64,000 nt of DNA from Hypholoma sublateritium FD-334 SS-4 (lineage: Eukaryota; Basidiomycota; Agaricomycetes; Agaricales; Strophariaceae): the NCBI GenBank assembly GCA_000827495.1, contig KN817523.1:672557-736556 (forward strand), in the 5' to 3' direction. Position 1 is the stretch's first letter. Every line of letters begins with the position of its first letter. Positions 1-11,518 of this stretch are shown in pieces. Under the pieces are notes generated by a model that saw nothing but the letters and a program-made list of their open reading frames with translations, did not search any database and was not told the DNA's origin. The position numbers and the translations under genes are program-made.

Positions 1-1500
1 CTGGAGAAGAATGTTTTGCGAAAGAGATCCAGGCATTTGGGTATATTCATCGTCTTCACTCTCTGAGATAATGTTTGGAGTTTCAGGGGCAGGTCTGGGG
101 TCGTTGTTGCTCACGTTTTCTGGCAGAGAAGAGCGCACGTTTAGAACCAGTGGAGATAGTTGGTCTTGGTCTTGGTCTGGCTGATGGGGAGTCTGAAGGG
201 GATCTAGTTGGTCTTCATCAGGGTCATGGCCTGAACGGCGGGGGGTTTGGAGGGGATCTGGGTCATATTCGTTATCACTTTCCAGGTTCATCGCGGCCTG
301 CGTTACAGGCGTGCGCAGTTCGTCGTGGTCTGTTTCGAGGGCGTCGTCTGGATCGAATGCTTTGACATCTATGACTTCGTGCTGTACATCACTCTCCCCA
401 CACTGCGCGGTTGGTAGAAGACTAGAGTCATTCAGATTAAGATGCCAAAGTAAAGATTGTTGACGAACTGGCATGGGTACTGGAACGGGAAGAGCTACAG
501 ACGGCGATGCAGTTGGGGAAAAGGGGTGTAAGAATAAGGTTTCAGGGTCTGTGGTGGTGGCTTGAGCTGCAAGCCAATCTGGGACTCGTCGCATGGTATC
601 GTCATTGTCGTGAACTTCAGGGACGTATATATCATCTATGTGTGGGGTTATGTTCTCCGAAGAGGAAAGTTCTGGTATAGGATCGAGATCAGGGGCGAAA
701 CCTAAGATTTGATTGTCATACATTTCATTATTCTGGCTCTCAACTTGGCCTTCTGGAGGAATATTGGCACTTTGAGCACTGTCTGGAGGCGTAGGAAGGA
801 GTACAGGCAACGGAGGTGGGGATCCACCGGATTCGGGAGACCGGTTGAAGGTAGAAGCTAAACCGGATCGAGGTCGAACCGGAAGGGCGTCCCTTGGAGA
901 AGAGTCCGCTGAGTGCAGCGTAGGCAAATATACTGGCTTCGGAGAAGGGGATACATTCGTTTCATGTAGGAAGAAACTTGGAGGTGTAGGTGGCTGGTCG
1001 GATGAAAGGATCGGTGTAGATGTTTGTGGCGGAGGGTTTTCGGGTAGGGTAGGCGTGGTTTCGCTTTGTTCGGGAGGTCTGTATGCACGGACTCGAGGGG
1101 GTAACGGAGCTGCAATAAACGGAACCGCTGTAGGTATCGAACGCGAGTGCCTATGTCGTCGGTCTTTATCTCGATCTCTTTGTTTCTTCAGCGCAGAACG
1201 AATAGCGGAGTGGGGAAGGATAATTTCTGAGGTTACCGTGCCGAGCGCAGTCCACAGCACGAGCATGGTCATGCGTAGCAGATTCCTCGAAATGAGAAAA
1301 TCTACCGCAAGACGCAAGCCGTATGCCAGGAAATGATCCACATTCGGTGATGAAGAACGGCCAGAAACCTGGTGCAAAATGGCTCCCTCCCATAGGCCAA
1401 GTAATGCTATTGCAGCCTTATTCGATGCCCCCGGATCGGCAACGGCAAACAGAAAGACTCGGAGCCCAAGGCCTGCCAAGATAGAGAGGGTGATATCCAT
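1..1500 (-). CDS. Putative multi-helix membrane protein with Pro/Ser/Asp-rich tail (C-terminus beyond window)
   Basis: An uninterrupted reading frame runs from the ATG at 1500 to the left edge (500 codons, no stop), so the protein is truncated by the window. Residues 1-95 are hydrophobic, with about three likely membrane segments (starting MDITLSILAGLGLRVFLF). They are followed near residue 110 by a strongly basic Arg/Lys/His cluster and then by about 380 residues of low-complexity Pro/Ser/Asp-rich sequence with several DPLQTP-like repeats. The last stretch is acidic. This suggests a small integral membrane domain with a long disordered cytosolic tail. I do not recognise the family. No introns are needed. 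The gene is divergent from the chitin synthase, 734 nt away. Confidence 0.7.
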   Translation of the reverse strand, partial: MDITLSILAGLGLRVFLFAVADPGASNKAAIALLGLWEGAILHQVSGRSSSPNVDHFLAYGLRLAVDFLISRNLLRMTMLVLWTALGTVTSEIILPHSAIRSALKKQRDRDKDRRHRHSRSIPTAVPFIAAPLPPRVRAYRPPEQSETTPTLPENPPPQTSTPILSSDQPPTPPSFFLHETNVSPSPKPVYLPTLHSADSSPRDALPVRPRSGLASTFNRSPESGGSPPPLPVLLPTPPDSAQSANIPPEGQVESQNNEMYDNQILGFAPDLDPIPELSSSENITPHIDDIYVPEVHDNDDTMRRVPDWLAAQATTTDPETLFLHPFSPTASPSVALPVPVPMPVRQQSLLWHLNLNDSSLLPTAQCGESDVQHEVIDVKAFDPDDALETDHDELRTPVTQAAMNLESDNEYDPDPLQTPRRSGHDPDEDQLDPLQTPHQPDQDQDQLSPLVLNVRSSLPENVSNNDPRPAPETPNIISESEDDEYTQMPGSLSQNILLQ

Positions 1501-2234
1501 TGTAAAGAGTGAGGCTGAAGTGTTGGGCGGATGAACATTGCAACGGGAGGAATCAACACGACAAATGCGCGTGGATTGCTGCTCTATCGAGAGTGCAGCC
1601 TCGTGTACTGAAGAGTGTAACACGTTGAAGTCAGTAACTATTGTTAGATGCGGAGGTTGCTTCGATTTGCTTTGATATTTCAGGGCAATGTCGAACTTCG
1701 GACTTGAAGCTTGAAGCTTGAGCGCTTGAGCGCTCGTCGTTGCGTTGGAGGGCTGGCGCTACAGTAAAAATTCTGGGTGTACGCAGGACTGAAAGTTACG
1801 CATTGAGCCAAAGACCAATCTCCAGCTGCCTATTTGCGTGAAATTTACCTGAGATATTCTAGATAATTATGGTGAGAACATCGAAGTGCTTTGGGCAGCA
1901 GGCCTAAACTTTGAGAAGATATGAATGTGTGAGGCGGCGCGCAGGGGAGGCGTGAGACAATTTTGAAAGAACACTCAGGCTGTTTAGGCTCAATTAGTTA
2001 CGCAAAAAATCTCCGCGGCAGAGTGCCCAAGAGATTTAGAAAGCTATCACTACTTACATATCCCATCTTCAAAGCTCTGCAGAATTTTGAAGGCCGCCCA
2101 GGGCTGCAGGAAGCGCCGCATTGCGCGGGCGGCGGCCCGCAGCAAACCGCAGTGGTGTGCGGTCACCTGATTGACGCGTCTTGTTTCCGAACATAGTAAT
2201 CATTGAACTTTCCGAACATCTTAAACACTACAAC
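1501..2234. other. Divergent intergenic region
   Basis: This is the spacer between the membrane protein and the chitin synthase, both transcribed outwards, so it must hold both promoters. It contains a short tandem repeat at 1704-1733 and a GC-rich block near 2100-2165. The short open frame at 1963-2196 shows no family signal. Confidence 0.6.
1704..1733. repeat. Short compound tandem repeat (TTGAAGC x2, TTGAGCGC x2)
   Basis: Two copies of TTGAAGC (1704-1717) are directly followed by two copies of TTGAGCGC (1718-1733). The block lies about 200 nt upstream of the membrane-protein start, in the divergent promoter region. Confidence 0.8.
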
Positions 2235-5200
2235 ATGGCCCCTAGACGAAAGCCAGCTCCTATGGATACTCCCAGCGAGCCCGCAGACCCGCATTTGACG
2301 CGATACAGCCTCTCAGATACCCGAAATACAACTTTAGATAATGAGGTTGAAGGTCACCTCCTACATGATTATGCGGAGCAAAGACTAAACCGTTTGGACC
2401 CCTTTCAAGCTGTTGCATCTTCTGTTGGAAGTCATTCCTCTGATGATTCCCACTACTATTCCCAACCTCCTTCGACAATAGACTACGTGCCATATCAGCC
2501 AGGACAACATTTGGCGCCCATCATCACGGGGGAAACGCTGCAGCTCGAACAGGATGCTGCTGTACAGTTAACCGAGGCTTCAGATCCATTTTACGATCCC
2601 ACCACGCCGGTAGCCAACACTCCTATTTACCTTGCTGGCTTACCAAATGAATATCACAATCCCGGCCAGGAGTATAACCCTACCCCCACCGGGTCTTACG
2701 CATCTTATGAACACCTTTCTCTCCAAGGTGGCTCAGAGATCGACCATTTTAACCATGACACCGAGGCCTACGCATCGGGAAACTATTCTCGTGCTGCATA
2801 CCGCCCCCCACGATCACGCTCTCCAACGCCCGCCGTAGATGATGAAGATTATATGATTGTAGGAAACGAATCTGTGCACTATACCGGATATCCCGAAGGC
2901 GAGCCAGGCTTTGACGCGGGTAAGAACAAGCCATACTATACCGAGCGAGGCTACCTCCCCAATGGCGATACGGTTATATACGATCCGGAACCTGAAACTC
3001 CTACCTCGACCGTGTATACGCTACCCCCAGATGAGAAAACACAACATTTTGGCCCTGCTCCTACTGGCCGGATTCTCCGACGCCACAAAACCAAGCGGAG
3101 GGTTCACTTGACGAATGGAAATTTAGTGGTTGACCTGGACGTCCCTCCCAAACTTGTGTTGCCCCGTCGAGGTGAACCAGAGACAATGAAGACTCGATAC
3201 ACTGCTGTAACTTGCGATCCCGACGATTTTGAGAAAAAAGGATTCTTCTTACGGCAGAATGAATCCGGAAGGCGGACGGAACTATTTATTGTAATAACAA
3301 TGTTCAATGTGTGTCATTTCTCATTTACGCCCTTCTTTGGTGGCGCTAAATTTCTTGTTTGGAACAGGAAGACGAAATATTATTTTGTCGGACGTTATAC
3401 GGCGTCATGAGAAATATATCACATCTCTGCACTAGAAAGAACTCTCAAACCTGGGGTCCAAATTCTTGGGAAAAGGTTAGTCTGAAGGAATTCCTCCACA
3501 CCATACGATGTTTATTGGCCCATAGGTTGTAGTGTGTATAGTAGCAGATGGTCGCAAGAAGGTCCATCCTCGTGTGCTCGATTGCCTAACATTGCTCGGC
3601 GTCTATCAACCCGGCGACCACATGAAGAATAAAGTCAATGATAAAGAAGTAACCGCCCATTTATTTGAATATACGGCGACATTCGGGTTGGACCCGAATC
3701 TACATTTCAAATATCCGGATAAAGGGATAGTACCCACCCAAATTATTTTCTGCATGAAGGAAAAGAACCAGAAGAAGATTAATAGCCATCGTTGGTTTTT
3801 CAACGCGTTTGCTCCAATGCTACAGGTGAAAATATTGCACTATATATCATCTGACCGGTTCTAATATACATTGCAGCCCAACGTCTGCGTGCTTCTTGAT
3901 GTAGGCACAAGGCCTAGTAACAACAGTATCTACAGATTGTGGAAAGCATTCGATCTTAATTCAAGCGTCGCTGGTGCATGTGGTGAGATTGCAACGTACA
4001 AGGGCAAAAACTGGTCATTGCTTCTGAATCCTCTCGGTAATCATTCGTCCTGTCGTGATGATCAAAATACAAGTGTCTGAGTACTCTGACAATTTTCAGT
4101 CGCAGCGCAAAACTTCGAATATAAGATAAGCTGTATTCTTGACAAGCCCACGGAGTCAATGTTCGGGTACATTAGTGTTCTGGTACGTCTGACTTGCGTG
4201 CTGTTACACGCATGAAATCTCAATGAAACCCCTAGCCCGGTGCATTCTCTGCGTATAGGTAAGTCCCATTATAGAGAAAAAAATCTGTACTAACGGCTCA
4301 CGTTACAGATATATTGCTTTACAAAATGACCGGTCTGGAATTGGTCCTTTGGCATCGTATTTCAAAGGGGAGGTTCTACATGGAAGAGATACTGATATTT
4401 TCACCTCGAACATGTGTACGTCGGTTTGCTTTCCGATACTCATGCCCAACTGAAATATCACTACTTTTTCCCCGTTTTTAGACCTCGCTGAAGATGTAAG
4501 TGCTCCGCCCATCGCTCACAGACCTGCACTAACTCTAAACATGCAGCGTATCTTATGTTTTGAGCTTGTGGCCAAGGCAAATTCGAGCTGGTAGTACTAT
4601 TGCCCTCCCAGCTTTGTTTCTTTGTGCTGATAACGATTTTCAAGGATTCTCAAATACGTCAAAGGCGCTGTTGGAGAAACAGACGTACCAGATTCTATTC
4701 CAGAATTCATCTCTCAACGACGTCGTTGGTTGAACGGATCCTTTTTTGCTGCAACATATGCCATTGCGCACACTGGTCAAATACTGCGATCAGGCCACAG
4801 TGTCGCGAGGAAGACGGTGCTACTGACCGAAGCATGCTACACAATTATTAATCTTATATTTTCGTGGTTCAGCATAGTAAGGCATCGCCCTATGGCTCAA
4901 ACCTAAACCTAGTTATGGCTAACGTATTTTGCAGGGAAACTTCTACATATTCTTCGTAAGTGTATATTAACTGTATCTTCCATATGCGATGGCTGATGCA
5001 AATGGTCAATTTCAGATCATCCTCACAACATCACTCGAGGATCCATCCTTTGGGGTCCAGGGTATCAAGTACTTCAATACACTGGCTCAGGTGCGCATCG
5101 ATATCTACTGTATCTTTAAGACCTCGGCTGATATCGTATTCGTAGTACGTTATGGCTTCATTAATTGTAGCATGCTTCCTATTTTCTATGGGAAATAAAC

Positions 5201-6272
5201 CTGTCGCGTGAGTCACATTATTCCTTCGGACCGCTAACGTTTCTCAACGCGACATCTCAGTGCTAAACTCAAGTATAAATTAACCACTGTTATACTCGGA
5301 GTACTCATGGTGTATCTAATAATTGCCTCTGTTGCATGTGCTATCCAAGCTGGCCGTCAAGGAGGGACGACAAACTCGGTGATGATATTCAGTATACTGC
5401 TCACTTATGGCTGTAAGTTCTTCGTTGGGACGAGGAGCAAACGCTGCAAACAAAACTCACATCGAACTCAGTGTATGCTTTCAGTAGCTTATTAGCGTTC
5501 GATCCTTGGCATATGATAACCAGCTTCATACCCTACATGCTTCTGTCACCTATGTACATCAATGTGCTCAACATGTAAGCTGCTTCTACTTTTTTTGAAG
5601 ATGCACTATCCGATCAATTTGACGTTCCAACAGATATGCCTTTTCTAATATTGACGACGTAAGACTGATATGTTCTATGCCAGTCTCGTTCGCTCAACTT
5701 CCCACCTTAGATCTCCTGGGGCACGAAGCAAGACTCAATCCCCGACTCCGACCTCGGCGCCGTTACGCAAGACATTAACTCGCAGGTGGACGTGGAAATG
5801 CTCACAGAAGTGGCCGACGTAAATAGCATATACGAGGAGTCACTTGCAAACCTGCGCGACCGGGTGCCCATTAAAATCGGAAAAGGGAAGAAGAATGGAA
5901 TCATGAGCATCGCGGAGAAGGAATCTGCAGCAAAGGACTACTACGCCAACGTTAGGACGAACGTCCTACTTGCCTGGGTTCTATCAAATGCATGTTTTTC
6001 TACTCGTATTTCTGATTCTCGTTTTAACAAATATCTGCAGGGCTTGCTTCTAGTCGCAATCCTGAGTAACCTGAAGGAGACAGATGCTTTCGGGAAAAAT
6101 GTCGGGGTTACGAAGGTCAAAGCATACATGGTGTTTATTTTGGCCTTCACAGCGATAACGAACTCTGTGGTACGGTGTCTTCGCATCTTGTCGTTTACTT
6201 CACATCTAATACTTAATACAGAGATTTGTAGGTTCAACGTTGTACCTTTTGGCTAGGCTTATTACTGGATGA
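2235..6272 (+). CDS. Chitin synthase, division 1 (class I-III type)
   Basis: Nineteen exons: 2235-3308, 3368-3475, 3526-3825, 3877-4036, 4100-4182, 4236-4258, 4309-4415, 4482-4495, 4547-4590, 4645-4876, 4935-4955, 5016-5090, 5146-5207, 5261-5412, 5472-5574, 5634-5658, 5711-5989, 6041-6169, 6222-6272 (1013 residues). Chitin synthases polymerise UDP-GlcNAc into chitin at the plasma membrane. Residues 1-300 are a Pro/Tyr/Ser-rich, probably disordered cytosolic tail. The division-1 N-terminal signature ([39 protein letters not shown]) follows. Catalytic-domain motifs are DVGTRP, LAEDR and the diagnostic QRRRWLNGS. The C-terminal part has about seven membrane helices and the family motifs LAFDPWHM and [10 protein letters not shown] start at the ATG at 2235; an upstream in-frame TTG is not needed. 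Exon 8 is only 14 nt. The intron at 5990-6040 uses a GC donor and has no in-frame stop. The exact class is not decided. Confidence 0.95.
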
Positions 6273-6760
6273 TCTCAGCGTGAGGAGGTATATAAATTAT
6301 GTTTACCATTTGTGATTATTAAAGACCACATAATTTATCTGCACTCGTTGCTACCGGGAGTTCCGAGTCTAGGTAGTATATTGATTGAGCACGCGGAATA
6401 TGCGCTGCGGCTTGACGGGTAACTCGGGTACTTTTGCGGGGCTGCAACTAGAGACAGCACATTTTGCCCCCCAGGAAACTGTGCTTCTACAATGGGCCTC
6501 TGTATATATAGCACGCACGCTGCAAAGACCGACCATGTAGGGATTGGGCGCCTAGTGAAGAATAATCAATTACGAGACGCGCCGGCGGCCGTCGTTCGCA
6601 CCTCGGGTCCGGGGTACGCGTTGGGATCCGGAACCGGCTGGAATCATCCGAGTCACGTCAGTACATATTCCTGGTGCCTTTTTGTCAGGAATACCGAGGC
6701 CTTGAAACGGATACGTCTGTCAACGGGTAAACGCGGTCTCCTCCTCTACAACTCCAAGTC
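6273..6760. other. Intergenic region upstream of the R3H-associated-like gene
   Basis: This 488-nt spacer has no convincing coding signal. A TATATATAG stretch near 6501-6510 lies about 250 nt before the next start codon and could be a core promoter element or lie in a long leader. Confidence 0.4.
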
Positions 6761-8232
6761 ATGTCTGTGGACTCAAGCATTCCCGTATTATCTTTCCCTG
6801 CCATTCTGCGCAATCCAGGGCTGAATAACAGATATGCCCACCTCCATGGAGGACCCAGGGCGGGCAGCACCCCTAAATACCAGCAATCTTCGCTGTCCTC
6901 GTCGAAGAAGCACCGAGACCAGAACGAGGGGAAGCGCTGGGTGAGGCGGAAAGACAACGGTAAGCCCAGTTTGAATATTATATTGCCTTAAGGAAGTTTA
7001 CCATTTCTACTCTGTTCGATTAATAGCACGGTTTGTTGGGAACCCACATATCATCACTGCGACGAGGAGCGATTATGTTCTACCTATACCTCACGTACAA
7101 TCCACATTCCCTGAACCTTTACCGCCTTATCTCCCTCGTAACGTCAAACTTCCTGCGACACCAAACATCCGAGTAACGGATCCTCCTTCTGCCAATGCTG
7201 GTCGTTTTTCTCTCAGCTTAAAGGGTATGCGAAAAGACCTGCGTCGAGCTGGGGGCCGAGCTCAAGCTCTTGTACGCGACGTAGAATCTGAACTGCTCCA
7301 GTGGTTGACTATCGGCGGGACCGTACTTTCTCCGGACGCACCTGCCGGTGGGAATGCCGGCCTGGATGGAATGGGAACTCCGGTGGGCGCAACGGGCACC
7401 GTATTTGAGGTCTCTAGGACACCCTTGCAGCTGGTATGGCGAATCACAGATGATGCATTCGCGAGATATGTCGTGCATTGTTGTGCTCGATACCACGAGA
7501 TTGTCAGCTTCAGTGAGTAGAGATCAGTTAGGTATCTACCAGTTCTGATGATCTATAGGCAAAGGAGCTTCAGACGAACGTTTGACATATCTCCTGCGCC
7601 CCAATGTCACTAGGCCAGACCGTCAAGCTCCGGCTACACTGGAAACACCACCTGTAACAGACATTGACTATTCCTCTAGTCCCGAAACAGACGATAGTAT
7701 TGATTCTGACTTCATATCCGAGCACGAAATGGACTCAGACATGGAGATGCACCACCGCAGTCGGAGCCTTGCAATTATAGCCGAATCACCGTCTCTATCT
7801 GCCTTGGCTTCGCTGCCACCTGTGGATGAGGATACCTGGTCCCATGGGGAAGACTCTTCGGACGTCGATGAGTTTGAGTCCAGCTCGGAATTTGGCAGCG
7901 CAGCCATCGATCTTCTCGAGCCGCGCTTAGCGACTCTATCCCTCCAATCCCCCCCAATGACCACAGTAGCGGAATCGGAATCTGGGGCCACCTCCGAACA
8001 GGCTGCAAACTTGGATCCAGACAAAACTATGACTGAAACACAACCCCAGTCGATAGGCGGCGGGGCTTCCCCTCGTTGCCGTGAACGGACCTCTATGATA
8101 CGCACATCAGCCTCTCCTTCTAGGTCTCCAGCGCGCATGTGGCCTTCCACCCGTCGCCGAAACCACAAAAAAAGACTATTGAAGGCACAAGCGTCGGGCC
8201 CAAGAAGCTTCTATGAATATTTATTCGTGTAA
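6761..8232 (+). CDS. Ser/Asp-rich protein with possible R3H-associated N-terminal domain
   Basis: Three exons: 6761-6959, 7027-7512, 7559-8232 (452 residues). The N-terminal third contains a conserved-looking block (KRWVRRKDNARFVGNPHI, then LPPYLPRNVKLP) that I associate, with limited certainty, with the R3H-associated N-terminal domain found in fungal proteins. A compact folded segment follows around residues 105-225. The remainder is rich in Ser, Asp and Glu (poly-SD and SSE stretches), hence disordered, and ends in a short basic patch and the tail SFYEYLFV. The start ATG at 6761 has no in-frame competitor close by. Function is unknown; a nucleic-acid-related role would be inference from the domain name only. 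Confidence 0.6.
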
Positions 8233-8735
8233 ATTGTAAAGGTTGTTTTTCTATTACTCCTGTATCTTGTACGATTAGCGGTCTGACATGAAGAAACTAG
8301 CGTGCCAAGTTATGGCCCCAAATGTAGAATAAATTGCCAAACGGGGTTATAGATCAGGGTACATAAAGCTTAGGCTTGCAACGCACTTGTCAAATTCCTG
8401 CAGCGAAGTGCAGAGCAGTCTATAGACTTAAAAATACTGTTGAAGGTGATTGAAAGACGAACAGTGTCTTATCTATGCCCCTGATCGGCGAGCATTGAAA
8501 GGAATGCACATTTTTCCAATCATACGTATCCAGCTCGATCGTGCCTAGGCAATCCCCTCCGCCAGCTACCGGCTCGCTCCGGCGTTCCACCAAGCCTCCA
8601 CTTAAAATTTCGAACTCTCCAGAGCAGATTCAACTACCATTGCATTCTTACTTGCACCCACACTCATTCTTCTAGTCCTCTCATCTTGACCAACCAACGG
8701 CAATCCAAGTGTATCTCTACTTCAATACAACTACC
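8233..8735. other. Intergenic region upstream of first glycosyltransferase
   Basis: This 503-nt spacer holds the 3' flank of the preceding gene and a pyrimidine-rich leader (about 8640-8700) before the next start codon. I see no gene in it. Confidence 0.5.
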
Positions 8736-10433
8736 ATGCCTTTCGCGAAAGTGAAGCGTTCAAATATCCTTGCTTTACTCCTAGTGATAGGCGGTTTGTC
8801 TGTCTTGACTGTCCACCTAAGATCCTCGCAAAAATTGGAGCAAAAAAGGGCCAATTATTCTCGGAAAGTCCTCAGCGGAGGGTTAGCAGTTGTGAATGAG
8901 GTACCAACGAGGCGCTTCAGAGGCGAGTAGTTCTCTAAAGCATAATAAGACATTTATTCATTAAAGACAAGGGCAGATAACCTACGAAATGGGTCCAACT
9001 ATATCACTTGTTGGACACAAGCCGGCTTCAGTCCGTGATTTCCTTTCCCTCCTATTAAATACGACTCGGTCTGAGAGATCTCACCAACAACAGCCAATCA
9101 GTTCATGAACTATGTTTGTCCAACTCGTGTACTTGTTTATAACTATCTGACGGAAAAGTTTTTGCTTAGGTCAATATGCTGTATCTATCTACGTTGACGG
9201 ACAGAATACCCATTATACCGCCATTCGCTCCTGACCATCATATATGTATGTGCGTGCCTATATAATAATCGCAGAATAAGACTCAACATAGTTCCAGCAC
9301 CTTCTGCGGGGGTCGTTCCATTTGGCGATATATTTGACCTGAAAGCTCTGAGCGTGCACTTAAATGCGCCGATATTAGAATGGCGAGACGTGAAAGCCCT
9401 TCCAGAAAGAACTATTGAAGATGCTTATTCAACGTCCGAGGTGGAAGAGCTGGGCTGCTGGACGACGCGTAAAGAAAACTCGCCCGATCCTACACGCGCA
9501 TATAACCTGGTGCGGCATCTGGGCGTCGACGTGTCTTACACGCGAGTCCCCATGAACACGCGGTACGACCCATCCGACCGCGAGGACGATCATGTCGCCT
9601 TCCCCGAGTTGGCAGCGCTTGTGTACCCTCGAGACCCCATACTTAACGTAGGGAGCCTGACGGCCTTGGCGCCTTCTGAGGCAGGGCATGCATCCACGCC
9701 CGAAAATCAATTGGCGTGTTTCGATACCTTGTACTACGCCACCTCCGGGACACGGCGCTTCGAATGGGAGTATACCTGGTCGCCGGCCTGGAGAACGGTT
9801 GGTAGGCATCTCAGCTTCACGTCGGAGGTGAAAGATATCTCTCGTAGCTACCTCGCGGATGCGTTCGGTATCGGCGGGCGCGTTGTGGCGGATATACCAC
9901 CAGTGGGTGTTTCCTTCCTTTTGTAATACTTTATCTCAAGAAATTTCAGTTTATCGCAGTGCATATCCGGCGAGGAGATTTCCGGGTATACTGCCCAAAT
10001 AACGGTCTAATCGAGGACCCCTTTCCTCCCCGCTCTGCGTACAAAAAGCATGTCGACGACATCAAAGGTACGCTCCTAGCCCAGCGCGGCGTTCGTATAT
10101 CCCATATTCTCGTGTCCTCAGGCAAGCTCAACGCAACGCGCTGATGTAAATTAGCGGCGCACTAATGCTTTTTGTTTTTAATTAGACGAAACGGCGCATT
10201 CGTTTTGGGAAGGAGTGCGACAAGAGGGCTGGTTCTACATCAATCACACTAAACAGGGCACTCTCGAACGATATGGAGAATGGTATCTGCCCGTTATCGA
10301 CGTGGTCATACAAAGTTTTGCATGTGGATTCGTTGGGACGCACGGCTCGACCTACACCCTAATTTCACAGAAGCGTGTTGAGGACTGGAACGGCGGCCTG
10401 GTCAAAGAGGTAGACTTGGCATCGGGCCTATGA
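8736..10433 (+). CDS. O-fucosyltransferase-like type II membrane protein, copy A
   Basis: Seven exons: 8736-8922, 8977-9030, 9094-9113, 9170-9245, 9292-9902, 9950-10121, 10186-10433 (455 residues). An N-terminal anchor (ILALLLVIGGLSVLTVHL, after a basic PFAKVKR) predicts a type II Golgi/ER membrane topology. The lumenal part carries GCWTT, a central LACFDTLYYATSG block, the nucleotide-sugar-type motif HIRRGDF at about residues 321-327, and a C-terminal GFVGTHGSTYTLIS loop. These resemble the GDP-fucose O-fucosyltransferase superfamily as it occurs in many Agaricomycete proteins. The acceptor is unknown. Two introns (8923-8976 and 10122-10185) use GC donors, which the neighbour's homology forces. 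It is a tandem paralogue of the gene at 11519-13236 with every intron at the same site. Confidence 0.75.
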
Positions 10434-11518
10434 TGATGCCACCAGGCACCGGGTGCATTTTAATATAATATGCAAAAGTAATCATGGGAAAATAAATTCC
10501 ATAAGTAAATGAAATATCTACTTAATACTTAATATCATTACTGTGTGACATATGGAGAACGTCGCGTCCAGCGGCCTGGCCCCTGGCCTGTGGCCTGTGG
10601 TCTCGGCAATTCCCAGGCATCACAATATATTTAATCTCCGCTTGTAGGCGCATGTCGCGCCAGTCAAGCTCAGCTGCGCAGTGGACGCCAGAGCCGCGCG
10701 CGGTAAAATGAAGATAAAATCAATAGTACTTATTTCAAATTCGCAAAATATTGCGACTACTGCAACAGGTTACATGGAAAAAACAGACCACTAGCTGTGA
10801 TAAAACCCTATAGGCTGACGTGGACTAGGGGCGACGACAGACGACGGGCCAGCCGGCGCGCCTGTATGCCGTATAGCAACCTGCAGGGACCAGCGGCGGA
10901 ACGAGGGGGGCACACCGGATATCGTCCCCGTTGTGCGCTGAGCNCCCGTCGCGCCGACTGGCCAATCCAGCCGCTCCTTCCGCGGCGTCAGACACGTCGC
11001 GCAGAAGCATCTTCATCCCGAGCGCGATGGAGCTCTGTGTGCATGCCGGTATCGTGTCCCCGGGAAGTGGGACTCATATGCCGCGTCGGGAGGTCGCTGT
11101 GGGAGTTGGGTCCATGGTCGGTGTCTTCAGGTATTGACGTCCAGTTGTGTTCACTGTTCGGGTTCTGTTCCCGTATGCGACAACAGCTGCCGGGTGTGCA
11201 AGTGCAACGCTGCAGCTGGTGGGCATAGCCGTTCCCGCCCAGGGAAACTTTCGCGAATGCGGGTGCCTGGGTCAGCGTTTGGTCAGCGTGAGGGTGAAGG
11301 AAGGCAGCGAGCGCCGTGGTGGGATATGGTGGTCCTGTTTGGCTAACGCGTGTAAGCTGCCGGGAGAGTGCCGCCCGGCAATGCCGAGGCCATAGGCCAC
11401 AGGCCACGGGCCAGCCCGCCGGATCCGATCTTCACGACATATGCGGTAATGCCACCATCAATGTTGGGACCTTCATAAGTAAAGGCCGCAGCGGGTCAGA
11501 GCGGCGCTTCCTTCTGAA
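10434..11518. other. Intergenic region between tandem glycosyltransferases
   Basis: About 1.1 kb separates the two paralogues. The first 110 nt are AT-rich 3' flank. The rest is dominated by a GC-rich segment bounded by inverted repeats, described separately. Several open frames cross it, but they lack start context and family signal. One ambiguous base lies at 10943. Confidence 0.6.
10549..11443. mobile_element. Candidate non-autonomous element with imperfect terminal inverted repeats
   Basis: The left arm, starting CATATG at 10549 and continuing through GGCCTGTGGCCTGTGG and CTCGGCA (to about 10612), is matched in reverse complement by the right arm, 11375-11443, ending in CATATG at 11438-11443. 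About 40 nt at the core of the arms align with few mismatches, and weaker similarity extends outward. The roughly 770-nt interior is GC-rich and carries no convincing protein. I could not identify a target-site duplication. It may be a MITE-like insertion, or a locally duplicated inverted segment. Confidence 0.5.

Noticed and set aside
7668..8168. Minus-strand open frame of 166 codons
   Set aside because: It is the complement of the Ser/Asp-rich exon at 7559-8232 and has no independent support.
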